From CAZYAK01 sp964403335 (GTDB taxonomy: Bacteria > Patescibacteriota > Gracilibacteria > Peribacterales > Peribacteraceae), in assembly GCA_964403335.1 (NCBI GenBank), contig CAYOFI010000005.1, positions 1 through 64,000 of the forward strand: a stretch of 64,000 nt of DNA, in the 5' to 3' direction. The notes beneath the pieces are model-generated. The model searched no databases. It worked only from the letters and a program-made list of their open reading frames with translations, and was not told the DNA's origin. Of the stretch, positions 17,425 through 25,157 are shown piece after piece; the stretch's first letter is position 1; every line of letters starts with the position of its first letter. The position numbers and the translations under genes were made by a program.

Positions 17425-18438
17425 ATGAATACAACCACTCGCCAACCAACGGTCCTGACGATCGGCGGCGCGACGTACGACTTGTTTGTCCGTACGGGCA
17501 AAGACGTCGTGAAAGTGGATGCGAATACACAGGCAATCCTCCTCCCCATCGGCCACAAGATCCGCGTGCAGGAAGTGGTGGAAACCTGCGGAGGCGGCGC
17601 GACGAATACCGCGGTCGGCCTCAAACGTTTGGGATGCGCGACGAGTTTCTGCGGCATCGTCGGAAGCGACCAGTGGGGTGACCGGATTCTGGCGAACTTG
17701 AAAAAAGAAGGAGTCGATATCTCCCCTGCCACGATCGTGGACGGAGAAATGTCGAGCTTCTCCATCATCTTGAACACCGAGACCGGCGAGCGCGTGATTT
17801 TGTACGCGACGGGCGCAAACGCGCATTTGCACGACGCGACGTTCGATAAAGAGAGTGCGGCGACGTCCGACTGGATCGTATTCAATCACATCCACGAAAA
17901 AAGCTGCATCATCCAAGATGACATCGTCGAAGTGCTGAAGAATGCAAACCGCAAAATGGGCATGACGTGGAACCCGGGCGGACGGCAGCTGACGCAAGGC
18001 ATGGACGCAGCGGACAACGCCGCACTTCTCAAATACACGACTCTGCTCCTTCTGAATAAAGAAGAGGCCATCGCCTTCTCCGGAAAAAAGACCGTTCCCG
18101 CGGCCATCAAAGCGCTTTTGAAAGCGGGCGCGATGTCCGTTTGCGTGACGGATGGCAAGCACGGCTGCACGGCGTCCGACGGGCGGATGATGTACCACTG
18201 TCCCACGATTGCCGATGTGAAGATCATCGATACGACCGGTGCCGGAGACGCCTTCGGCACGGGTGCCACATGGGCACTTTTGCGCGGCGCTGACTTGCAA
18301 ACAGCACTCAAAGCGGGTACCATAAACGCTACAAGTGTTCTTGCAACGACCGGGGCCCAGGCCGGCCTTCTCACAGACATCGAGATCCAGAAGCGGCTCA
18401 ACGAAACGCGCCTGACTGTCGATGAGAGAGCACTCTAA
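17425..18438 (+). CDS. PfkB-family carbohydrate/nucleoside kinase
   Basis: 337 residues, ribokinase fold. N-terminal PfkB signature VETCGGGATNTAVGLKRLGC (~residue 50); C-terminal signature DTTGAGDAFGTGATWALLRG (~residue 270) with the catalytic Asp of GAGD and the anion hole. VTDGKHGCTASDG precedes it. The substrate cannot be read from sequence: ribokinase, adenosine kinase or fructokinase are all possible; the N-terminal TIGGATYDLFV is of the adenosine/ribose kinase type. Followed after 23 bp by an unknown gene in the same direction. Confidence 0.88.
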   Translation: MNTTTRQPTVLTIGGATYDLFVRTGKDVVKVDANTQAILLPIGHKIRVQEVVETCGGGATNTAVGLKRLGCATSFCGIVGSDQWGDRILANLKKEGVDISPATIVDGEMSSFSIILNTETGERVILYATGANAHLHDATFDKESAATSDWIVFNHIHEKSCIIQDDIVEVLKNANRKMGMTWNPGGRQLTQGMDAADNAALLKYTTLLLLNKEEAIAFSGKKTVPAAIKALLKAGAMSVCVTDGKHGCTASDGRMMYHCPTIADVKIIDTTGAGDAFGTGATWALLRGADLQTALKAGTINATSVLATTGAQAGLLTDIEIQKRLNETRLTVDERAL

Positions 18439-18461
18439 ACATTTCTTTTCTCTCTCTCACC

Positions 18462-19073
18462 ATGTCCGACGACACGCTTGTGCAAATTCAGGAGCTGATC
18501 GACAGCGCCACGTCTTCCCTCAAGACCGCTCACGCTCTTTTGCGCGAGATGACCGGCGTGACGGACAGCACACGCGAACGGCACATGACCCGCGCCAGCG
18601 CCATGACCGCCGGCCCCGCCAGCGGCCGCATCATTGAAGGTATTTTCGACGGACAGAACATGGTGGACGCCAAAGGCCAAACGTACCCCGTCCCGGCCAA
18701 CTACGCATCGAAGAGCAAACTGGTCGAAGGCGACGGCATGAAGCTGACGATTACCGACGAAGGCAAATTCATCTACAAGCAAATCGCCCCCATCCCCCGC
18801 CGTACGGCCTTGGGTCTGCTCATTCAGGAAGACGGCCAATACAAAGTGCTCGCGGAAGGAAAGTCCCTGCGCGTGCTCCTGGCATCTGTCACCTTTTACC
18901 GCGCCGAAGTCGGCGACCAGGTTACGGTGCTCTTGCCGCAGGAAGGCGACGCCAAGTGGGGCGCCGTTGACGCGGTGTTACCCAAGCATCTGGCCGATGC
19001 CGCGGGCGGCGAACATGGAGGAGGATCGAAGAGATCGGGTGAAGACGGGGAGTTGAGTCCGGCGATGGAATAA
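18462..19073 (+). CDS. uncharacterised 203-residue protein
   Basis: N-terminal helix (residues 1-30), then a compact beta-rich core: GRIIEGIFDGQNMVDAKGQT, KLVEGDGMKLTITDEGKFIY and LRVLLASVTFYRAEVGDQVT, reminiscent of an OB/TRAM-like barrel. The tail is Gly/Ser/Glu-rich and disordered. I do not know the family; similar small proteins are common in Patescibacteria. Probably in one transcript with the PfkB kinase. Its TAA stop opens the next word-hairpin. Confidence 0.7.
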   Translation: MSDDTLVQIQELIDSATSSLKTAHALLREMTGVTDSTRERHMTRASAMTAGPASGRIIEGIFDGQNMVDAKGQTYPVPANYASKSKLVEGDGMKLTITDEGKFIYKQIAPIPRRTALGLLIQEDGQYKVLAEGKSLRVLLASVTFYRAEVGDQVTVLLPQEGDAKWGAVDAVLPKHLADAAGGEHGGGSKRSGEDGELSPAME

Positions 19074-19164
19074 AGGAAATCGAGGACTTCGAGGAAATCG
19101 AAGAAATCGACGAGAAGGTTGTATTCCTCGACTTCCTTGATTTCTTCGATTTCCTTGATTTCTT
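19071..19164. repeat. GAAATCGAG word-hairpin
   Basis: Starts with the stop codon (TAAAGGAAATCGAGG), carries four 9-nt GARATCGAR-type units, a centre GAGAAGGTTGTATTC, and five inverted units. It ends just before the TATACT box of the next gene. Confidence 0.85.
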
Positions 19165-19169
19165 CCCGC

Positions 19170-19175
19170 TATACT
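19170..19175 (+). promoter_or_regulatory. -10 box TATACT for leaderless TPR gene
   Basis: TATACT ends exactly 6 nt before the GTG at 19182, so transcription would begin at the start codon. This decides the start: the frame upstream only reads through the word-hairpin. Confidence 0.6.
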
Positions 19176-19181
19176 TCACAC

Positions 19182-20480
19182 GTGAAACCGCCCTTGCGTA
19201 TCCTTCTCCCCATCACCTCCGCCCTCGCAGTCGGTGGGTTGATCGTGGTGCTCGTGTCATGGCAATTGCATGCGGCGGCGGAAAAAGTGCGGCGTTCATC
19301 GACCGCGAATGTGACGACGAACAGCGACATCGGTTTGGTGAATGATTCTGCGGCCATCACGGGTGATCGCGTCTTGTTGGCGCTGCGCGAAGGCGATGTG
19401 GCGGCTCTCGGCGGCGATTGGAAAGCAGCAGAGGAGGCATACCTGCAAGCGGTTGACCTGGGCGGCGGCATCCCCGCTCTCCGCAAACTCGCGTCAGCAC
19501 AGTTGCAACGCCGCCAGGATTCGGCCGCAAAAGCCACCATTCAAAAACTCCAAGATGCCGGTGCAAAAGAGGAAGATTTGTTGCTCCTGAAAGTCGTGAT
19601 CGCCCTCAGAACAGGAGAACTCGTGGAAGCCGAAACGCTTCTGACAGCTGCCGCCGATTCCCCGCACCGCGAATACGGCCAAGCGCTCCTCGCCATCGTG
19701 CAAAGCAAGCATGACGACGCAAAGACGCATCTGACGGCGGTCATCGGCGGATGGGATCCCGTGCTGCGCTCCTACGCACGCACCCTCCAAACCGCCTACG
19801 ACGAGTACGCCAGCTTCCCCGACAGCTCCCCGCTCCACCTGACCACGCTGCTCGCACGCGCGTTGGCCGAAGTGCAGGAATGCGAACTCGCGCTTCCACT
19901 TTTGACTCCGGTCGTCCAAGAGCAAGCCGACTACCGCGACGCCTGGATGGTCCAAGGCTACTGCGAACTGACGACGGAGCGCACCAAACAAGCCCTCGCG
20001 TCTTTTGAACACGCCTACTCCGTCGATCCCGAAAAGCCGGAGATTCAATACTTCCTCGGGCGCACCTACGCGTCTTTAGACGACACCAAAAACGCGACAA
20101 CGTTCCTGCGGTACGCCGTCCAAAATGGATTTAAGCCGGAGAAGGAAGCACGCATACGTTTGGCTGACGTCTTGCATGCCGCAGAAAACGACATCGAAGC
20201 CCTCGATCAATACGTCGCCATCGCACACTTACCTGATGCCGACCCACGGAGCATTGAAGACGTGGTGACTCTGTCACTCGCCCTCAAGCAAAACGATCAG
20301 GCGTACACCGAAGCGCTGGCCGCAGCCAATCGCTGGCCGGAAGATGCGACGGTGCAGCACATGCTGGGCTGGGCGGCGATGGAAGCCGGCAAGAACGATG
20401 AAGCGAAAACGGCTCTGCAAAAAGCGTTGGATTTGGATCCGGCACTCAATGACGCGAGGGAGAAGTTGGGGAGATTGTGA
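19182..20480 (+). CDS. membrane-anchored TPR-repeat protein
   Basis: 432 residues from GTG 19182. One N-terminal transmembrane helix (LLPITSALAVGGLIVVLV, ~residues 6-25), then tetratricopeptide repeats throughout: units around GDWKAAEEAYLQAVDLGGGI, DYRDAWMVQGYCELTTERTK, SFEHAYSVDPEKPEIQYFLG and MLGWAAMEAGKNDEAKTALQ. The last unit ends AFALDPALN-like as ALDLDPALNDAREKLGRL. Probably a scaffold on the outer face of the membrane; no partner is evident from the neighbours. Confidence 0.82.
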   Translation: MKPPLRILLPITSALAVGGLIVVLVSWQLHAAAEKVRRSSTANVTTNSDIGLVNDSAAITGDRVLLALREGDVAALGGDWKAAEEAYLQAVDLGGGIPALRKLASAQLQRRQDSAAKATIQKLQDAGAKEEDLLLLKVVIALRTGELVEAETLLTAAADSPHREYGQALLAIVQSKHDDAKTHLTAVIGGWDPVLRSYARTLQTAYDEYASFPDSSPLHLTTLLARALAEVQECELALPLLTPVVQEQADYRDAWMVQGYCELTTERTKQALASFEHAYSVDPEKPEIQYFLGRTYASLDDTKNATTFLRYAVQNGFKPEKEARIRLADVLHAAENDIEALDQYVAIAHLPDADPRSIEDVVTLSLALKQNDQAYTEALAAANRWPEDATVQHMLGWAAMEAGKNDEAKTALQKALDLDPALNDAREKLGRL

Positions 20481-20504
20481 TTTTTTGTTGTTTTGTTTTG
20501 CCCT

Positions 20505-20616
20505 CTCCCTACCCCTCTCCCTGCGGGGAGAGGGAATGTTTTTGTTTTACACACACAACAAACACCCTCCTTCTTCCCCGCAGGGAGAAGGAGCTGCCCC
20601 AAAGGGGACCCCTTGG
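20505..20616. repeat. paired CTCTCCC/GGGAGAG palindromes
   Basis: CCCCTCTCCCTGCGGGGAGA and, 45 bp on, CTTCTTCCCCGCAGGGAGAA: two adjacent palindromes of the widespread REP-like type, then GGGGACCCCTTGGGTGAG. Non-coding, downstream of the TPR gene. Confidence 0.75.
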
Positions 20617-20635
20617 GTGAGAATGAGGCCAAAAC

Positions 20636-20659
20636 AAAAAGACCCTCGCGGGCCTTTTT
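20636..20659 (+). terminator. intrinsic terminator downstream of the TPR gene
   Basis: AAAAAGACCC, loop TCGC, GGGCCTTTTT: a 10-bp stem with one mismatch ending in a T run. A-rich on the left arm, so it may work in both directions. Confidence 0.7.
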
Positions 20660-21259
20660 GTGTTTGTGTCAGTCCTCAGCGGCTATCGACGGTGTTTCAG
20701 TGAGGGACATCCGTTGAGCCGGTTTGTAGAGGATGAACGATGAGGAGAGGCGTCCTCTATTCTCTGCCTTGCTGGGGTTTCTTGTTTCTCCTCGTAACCC
20801 GACGAAGTCCCCGTACCGGTCCGCCTCGCAGGACACTAGGGACCTGGGGGAACACTGGGGAGAAAAGGGGTGCATGCCGCTGGTGCAGCCTCGCATCCGC
20901 GGCACGACCTCGCAGAGCAGAGAGGGGTGTGGCCACGGGCACAATGACGGTCCTATGCCCAGGTGTGTCATGAAGTAATGATGGCCGGGAGGAACGTTTG
21001 GTACGTGACCACGCCTCTCTCTGTACGCTCGATGGTGTAAAGGATCGTGTGTGTGGTGATCGGGCCCGATCGGTGTGTGTTTGTCTGCTTGGGTGTTGGA
21101 TTTGCCTCGGGTTTGAAGCAAATCTGGTCATCTTAGGCGGTCTTAGAGACCCCGGCAAGGAAGAGGAATGGCGCATTCGGGAAAGTGTGTTGTGATCACA
21201 TTTTTAGTACAATTCTGCACGCAAAAGGCGTTTGGAGAGGTGTGTAGAATGGGCAAAAC
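20660..21259. other. 600-bp stretch without a gene; possible structured RNA
   Basis: No frame here looks coding: codon use is poor and frames overlap on both strands. It contains secondary structure: GGTGTGGCCACG (20926-20937) pairs with CGTGACCACGCC (21004-21015) over 11 of 12 positions, and the loop between holds GGGCA/TGCCC. Also present are the perfect palindromes GATCGGGCCCGATC (21059-21072) and TGTGATCACA (21191-21200), the second looking like an operator. I tested it by eye for RNase P RNA, tmRNA, SRP RNA and 6S RNA and found none of their conserved cores. It may be an unknown ncRNA or a decayed gene. Confidence 0.4.
21245..21250 (+). promoter_or_regulatory. -10 box TAGAAT 9 nt before ATG 21260
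   Basis: Spacing of 9 nt to the start codon again suggests a leaderless or near-leaderless mRNA. Confidence 0.5.
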
Positions 21260-22624
21260 ATGACGCTTTCCCCTCGTTTTCGCGCTGTTCTCCTAGGCCT
21301 GCTTGGCGTGGTCATTTTGGCCGTTGCAGCAGGCATCCTGCTGTTTTTTACGTATAACCCCATCTGGCCCAGCCCAGCCGACTCCCTCTCCGCCTCCCGC
21401 ACCCTCCTTTATTGGAACCAAGTGACTCTGGAGGATCTGCGGCCCTGGGAACGCTATTTTCCACAGCTGAAAGGTGCATCCGGGCCGACTGTGCCCTTCG
21501 ATGCGGCGCTGATCGGAACATCACGCAGCGATGCGGTGTGGATTATGTTCCCTTCAGAGAACGATCCGCTGATGAGCCAGACGCAGATTTCCAAAACGGG
21601 TGTGCCGTTCCTGTCGGACACGCCGAATCCGGATGTACTCTTTGCCACGGAAACAGAAGCGACGCTCGCACAATCGCGCATGTTCCGGTCACTGGAAGGT
21701 GACGTCTCAGGACCATCGGTCTATGCAAACCTCGCCCTGCTTCAACCGGCTTCCGATCCCTATCTGGACCGTCTCATCGGACTGACGGATGCAAAACCGC
21801 AGGCCTTCATGATGACGAAGGAAAACGGAGCCGTGCGTGCGCTCTGGTACGGAGAAGATCTTTCGTCCACACGCGGCGGTGCTCGGTCGGTGCCGTCACT
21901 GTCCCCCGCTCCCGCATTCTCCGTCACCGGCGATGATATCGTCGGATTCGTGCAGATGTTGCCGACCACGGATGATGCGCGTTTGCGGTCCGCACAATTG
22001 GCGGCAACGATCCGCACGCTTGCGGGAGACAACGTGAGCATGGAGTTCGATATTCTGCCGCTCCTTGCCGGACCGGCATCACTGCATCTTCTGCCTGCCT
22101 CCGGCTCTGACACACATATGGATGCATTGCTTGAAGGTCAGATGAGTGATCGCGAATTATTGGCCCGCACCGTCGACCGATTGCATAGCGGCATGACGGG
22201 CTCGCCATCACAGACGAAGATTATACCGCGCTTGGATCCGGAAGACGGAACGGTCGTCGGCAAATCCGTCGTCACGGAGACGGAAGACATCGTGACAGCG
22301 GATGAAACGTGGAACGGATGGCAGCTGCGGGCGACGTCGCTTGGAGAGCACGGCATCTATACAGCCGTGCGCGGGGGGATGTTTGTCATCAGCACACGCA
22401 AGGACTGGCTGGAGCAGCGATTGATGGGCACCACCCCCTCCGCGGCCGTGCCGGGGTCGCCTGCACGCGCGGGGGTTGTCGATCTTTCCCTATTGCGCAG
22501 CCTTCCCCATGATTCTTCGTCTTTGACATCTCTTCTGCTGGATATCCTTCCGCCCTCCGGCCAAATCCGCTGGTCCACGGGCGTTCGCGGGCCCGTTTTG
22601 ACGCTGACGGGAGATTGGCAATAG
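21260..22624 (+). CDS. membrane-anchored protein, unknown (DUF3352-like character)
   Basis: 454 residues. One N-terminal transmembrane helix (AVLLGLLGVVILAVAAGILL, ~residues 9-30), the remainder outside. The N-terminal soluble part is alpha/beta (RTLLYWNQVTLEDLRPWERY), and the C-terminal half carries MEFDILPLLAGPASLHLLPA and GMFVISTRKDWLEQRLMG. The repeated layout of such 'membrane helix + large soluble' proteins resembles DUF3352, but I cannot prove membership. Same direction as secF, 78 bp upstream. Confidence 0.7.
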   Translation: MTLSPRFRAVLLGLLGVVILAVAAGILLFFTYNPIWPSPADSLSASRTLLYWNQVTLEDLRPWERYFPQLKGASGPTVPFDAALIGTSRSDAVWIMFPSENDPLMSQTQISKTGVPFLSDTPNPDVLFATETEATLAQSRMFRSLEGDVSGPSVYANLALLQPASDPYLDRLIGLTDAKPQAFMMTKENGAVRALWYGEDLSSTRGGARSVPSLSPAPAFSVTGDDIVGFVQMLPTTDDARLRSAQLAATIRTLAGDNVSMEFDILPLLAGPASLHLLPASGSDTHMDALLEGQMSDRELLARTVDRLHSGMTGSPSQTKIIPRLDPEDGTVVGKSVVTETEDIVTADETWNGWQLRATSLGEHGIYTAVRGGMFVISTRKDWLEQRLMGTTPSAAVPGSPARAGVVDLSLLRSLPHDSSSLTSLLLDILPPSGQIRWSTGVRGPVLTLTGDWQ

Positions 22625-22702
22625 ATTGCCTCTCCGGCACGAAAACTGTACCCTCTCGTCCCGGGTCTGTTTGGACCTGAAAGCCCCTTCCTCACGCATC
22701 CG

Positions 22703-23629
22703 ATGAAGTTCTCGTTCGTCAAATCCTCCAAGTATTTCCTGGCGGTCTCCGCCGTGCTGATGATTGCCAGCGTGGTGATGCTCTTTAACCCGGGTCCCAC
22801 ACTCAGCATTGAATTCACGGGCGGCACGCTCATGGAAGTCAAACTGCCGGCCGGCAAAACCGAAGCCGATTTGGAAAAAGCCCTCGCCGCATTCTCCGGA
22901 TCCGGCGCCGCAGCCGTGACAAAAGGAGCGTCTGTGACCTCCACGCGCGACGGCACGCAATTCATCCGCACGGGTGCGCTGAGCAATGAACAACACTTGG
23001 CGCTCACCAACCACTTGCACGCACAGCTCGACGGAACCGGCGCGGACCAGCAAGTGCAGGAAGTGCAGTACACCACCATCGGTCCCACGGTCGGCGCCAC
23101 GCTCAAGCAGCGCGCCATCTGGGCGTTGATCGTCGCCTCCGTGGCCATCATTTTGTATATCGCCTTGGCCTTCCGCAAAATCCCCCGCCAGCTCAGTCCG
23201 CTGCGGTTCGGTGTCATCGCCATTGTGGCGCTCCTCCATGATATTTTGATCACCGTCGGCATCTTCACCGTCCTCAGCTTCTATACGACATTCCAGGTGG
23301 ATACGCTCTTCATCTCCGCATTGCTCTCCATCATGGGATACTCGGTGAACGACACCATCGTCATCTTCGACCGTATCCGCGACAACTTGCTCCAAGAAGG
23401 CCGCGCCAAGGACTTTGCAGAGTTAGCTGACCGCAGCTTGAAGCAGACGCTCACGCGCACCATCAACACGGGTCTGGGCGCCATGATCATGTTGGCCGCA
23501 CTGTTCTTCTTCGGCAGCGAAAGCATCCGCTGGTTCGTGCTCACGCTCATCATGGGAACGATCATCGGAACGTACTCCTCCTTCTTTATCGCGACGCCGT
23601 TGTTGGTGTATTGGAAGAAGAAGAATTGA
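22703..23629 (+). CDS. secF: protein translocase subunit SecF
   Basis: Works with SecD to use the proton gradient for the late steps of Sec-dependent export. 308 residues with six transmembrane helices. Signatures: N-terminal SSKYFLAVSAVLMIASVVML, the SecD/F family motif LSIEFTGGTLMEVKLP, a periplasmic P4 loop (~residues 60-130), and the C-terminal half with DILITVGIFTVLSF, GYSVNDTIVIFDRIRDNL and TLTRTINTGLGAMIMLAALF. secD is not adjacent in this window. The TGA stop is inside the AATTGAGA word-hairpin. Confidence 0.95.
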   Translation: MKFSFVKSSKYFLAVSAVLMIASVVMLFNPGPTLSIEFTGGTLMEVKLPAGKTEADLEKALAAFSGSGAAAVTKGASVTSTRDGTQFIRTGALSNEQHLALTNHLHAQLDGTGADQQVQEVQYTTIGPTVGATLKQRAIWALIVASVAIILYIALAFRKIPRQLSPLRFGVIAIVALLHDILITVGIFTVLSFYTTFQVDTLFISALLSIMGYSVNDTIVIFDRIRDNLLQEGRAKDFAELADRSLKQTLTRTINTGLGAMIMLAALFFFGSESIRWFVLTLIMGTIIGTYSSFFIATPLLVYWKKKN

Positions 23630-23768
23630 AAATTGAGAATTGATAATTGAGAATGATGGGAGTATTTCCATTCTCAAATCGCTTCCAAAGTTCTCTATTG
23701 ATGACCACTGCCTTGTTCCCATCGTAACTTCCATAATTATCAATTCTCAATTTTTCATTCTCAATTCC
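23624..23768. repeat. AATTGAGAATTGA word-hairpin between secF and tig
   Basis: Units AATTGAAAATTGAGAATTG and AATTGAGAATG begin at the secF stop codon and return as ATTATCAATTCTCAATTTTTC and CATTCTCAATTCC just before tig. Between the arms are 70-80 bp without a gene. AT-rich, unlike the neighbouring coding DNA. Confidence 0.85.
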
Positions 23769-23773
23769 TCCCC

Positions 23774-25051
23774 ATGCCGACCATCTCCCCCGTCAAAAAG
23801 CTTCCGCAGTCCCGCGTGCAATGCACCGTGACGGCTTCACCGGAAGAAGTGACCAAAGCCGAAGCGGCGGCGATTGCGAAGTTGGGAGCGAACGTGAGCA
23901 TTCCCGGTTTCCGCCCGGGTAAAGCGCCGGCGGACCAGGTGCGCGGACAGATCCGAGAGGAAGCCTTGTTGGAAGAGACGGTCCGCAATCTGCTGCCGCA
24001 AGCCATCGAATCCATTCTGAAAGACGGCCAGGTCCGTCCCATCCTCCCGCCCCGAGTGGACATTCAGACGCGCGAGCCGCTGACGCTGCAACTCACGTTC
24101 GTCGAGCGGCCGGCGGTGAAGATGAAGGAGATCGATACCAAGGCGTTCAAAAAGTCCGAGCCGAAGTTCGATGAGAAAGACATCGACCGCATGGTGCAGT
24201 ACATGCTGGAGCAATATAAGACGACGAGCCCGGTGGAACGCGCGGCCGCCATGGGCGACCAAGTCACGATGGACTTCGTGGGGACGGACGAAGCGGGCAA
24301 AGAAATCCAGGGCACGCGCGCGACGGGCTATCAGATCGTCGTCGGATCGAAGCAATTGTTGCCGGGTTTCGAGGACGCGCTCGTGAATATGAAGAAGGGA
24401 GACCAAAAGACCATCAAACTGACATTCCCGGAGAAATATCACGCTGAGCATTTGCAGAACAAGCCCGTAAACTTCGCGATCACGGTGCACGGAGTCGAGT
24501 CCGTCAGCATGCCCACGCTTACGCCCGAATTCGTGAAGGAAAAACAGCTGGGTGATTCGCCGGAGGACGTGCGCAAGCGCATTGCCGATTCCATGCGGCA
24601 GCAGGAAGAAGAAATGGACCGCCAGCGCCGCGAACAAGCGCTGTTCGACGCCATCCGCAAAGCGACACAGGTGGACATCGCGCCGGAGCTGATTGATGAA
24701 GAAGAGCGCGCATTATTGGAAGATCTGTCGCGCCAGCTGGAGCAGCAGAAGCAATCGTTTGAAGAGTGGATGACGCGCACCAAGAAAACGCCGGAGTCGC
24801 TCCGCAAAGAATTGCGCGAGGAATCCGAACGCCGCATCACCCTGCGCTTTGGCGTGCAGCAATTGTTGGAGGACAAAAAGATCGAACTGACGCCCGACGA
24901 CGAAAAGGCGGCGATCGATGCCCGCTTGTCCCAAATCCCCAACGAGCAGCGTCTCCAGGCCGCCCAGTACTATGCCAAAGGCGGCGATGGCCACGACGAG
25001 CTGGTGTGGACGAAGAAAGTGGAGAAGTTGGTGACGGGGTTGCTGGCGTAA
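23774..25051 (+). CDS. tig: trigger factor, ribosome-associated chaperone and prolyl isomerase
   Basis: Binds ribosomal L23 at the tunnel exit and shields nascent chains. 425 residues, typical. N-terminal ribosome-binding domain with the loop GFRPGKAPADQVRGQ (signature GFRxGKxP) at ~residue 47; FKBP-type PPIase domain ~150-235 (VTMDFVGTDEAGKEIQG, LLPGFEDALVNMKKGDQKTI, FPEKYHAEHLQNKPVNFAIT); C-terminal helical arms to the end. Convergent with the rel gene, with a REP-like inverted repeat between the two stops. Confidence 0.95.
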   Translation: MPTISPVKKLPQSRVQCTVTASPEEVTKAEAAAIAKLGANVSIPGFRPGKAPADQVRGQIREEALLEETVRNLLPQAIESILKDGQVRPILPPRVDIQTREPLTLQLTFVERPAVKMKEIDTKAFKKSEPKFDEKDIDRMVQYMLEQYKTTSPVERAAAMGDQVTMDFVGTDEAGKEIQGTRATGYQIVVGSKQLLPGFEDALVNMKKGDQKTIKLTFPEKYHAEHLQNKPVNFAITVHGVESVSMPTLTPEFVKEKQLGDSPEDVRKRIADSMRQQEEEMDRQRREQALFDAIRKATQVDIAPELIDEEERALLEDLSRQLEQQKQSFEEWMTRTKKTPESLRKELREESERRITLRFGVQQLLEDKKIELTPDDEKAAIDARLSQIPNEQRLQAAQYYAKGGDGHDELVWTKKVEKLVTGLLA

Positions 25052-25060
25052 AGCCAAGAC

Positions 25061-25154
25061 CTGTCATGGTGAGGTGCCCCGTCATCCTTCGAGGCTCGGT
25101 TTCGATTACCGAGCACCTCAGGATGACAGCGCAAGGGGCCTCGAACCATGACAG
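25061..25154. repeat. nested inverted repeat between tig and rel
   Basis: Outer arms CTGTCATGGT (25061-25070) and ACCATGACAG (25145-25154); inner pairs CGTCATCCT/AGGATGACAG and CTCGGT/ACCGAG. REP-like, in the convergent gap, so it can terminate both transcripts. Confidence 0.75.
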
Positions 25155-25157
25155 TCA

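Noticed and set aside
20660..21259. RNase P RNA, tmRNA, SRP RNA or 6S RNA
   Set aside because: None of their conserved cores (GAGGAAAGTCC, tag frame plus tRNA-like ends, GGAAG loop, large bubble hairpin) is seen on either strand.
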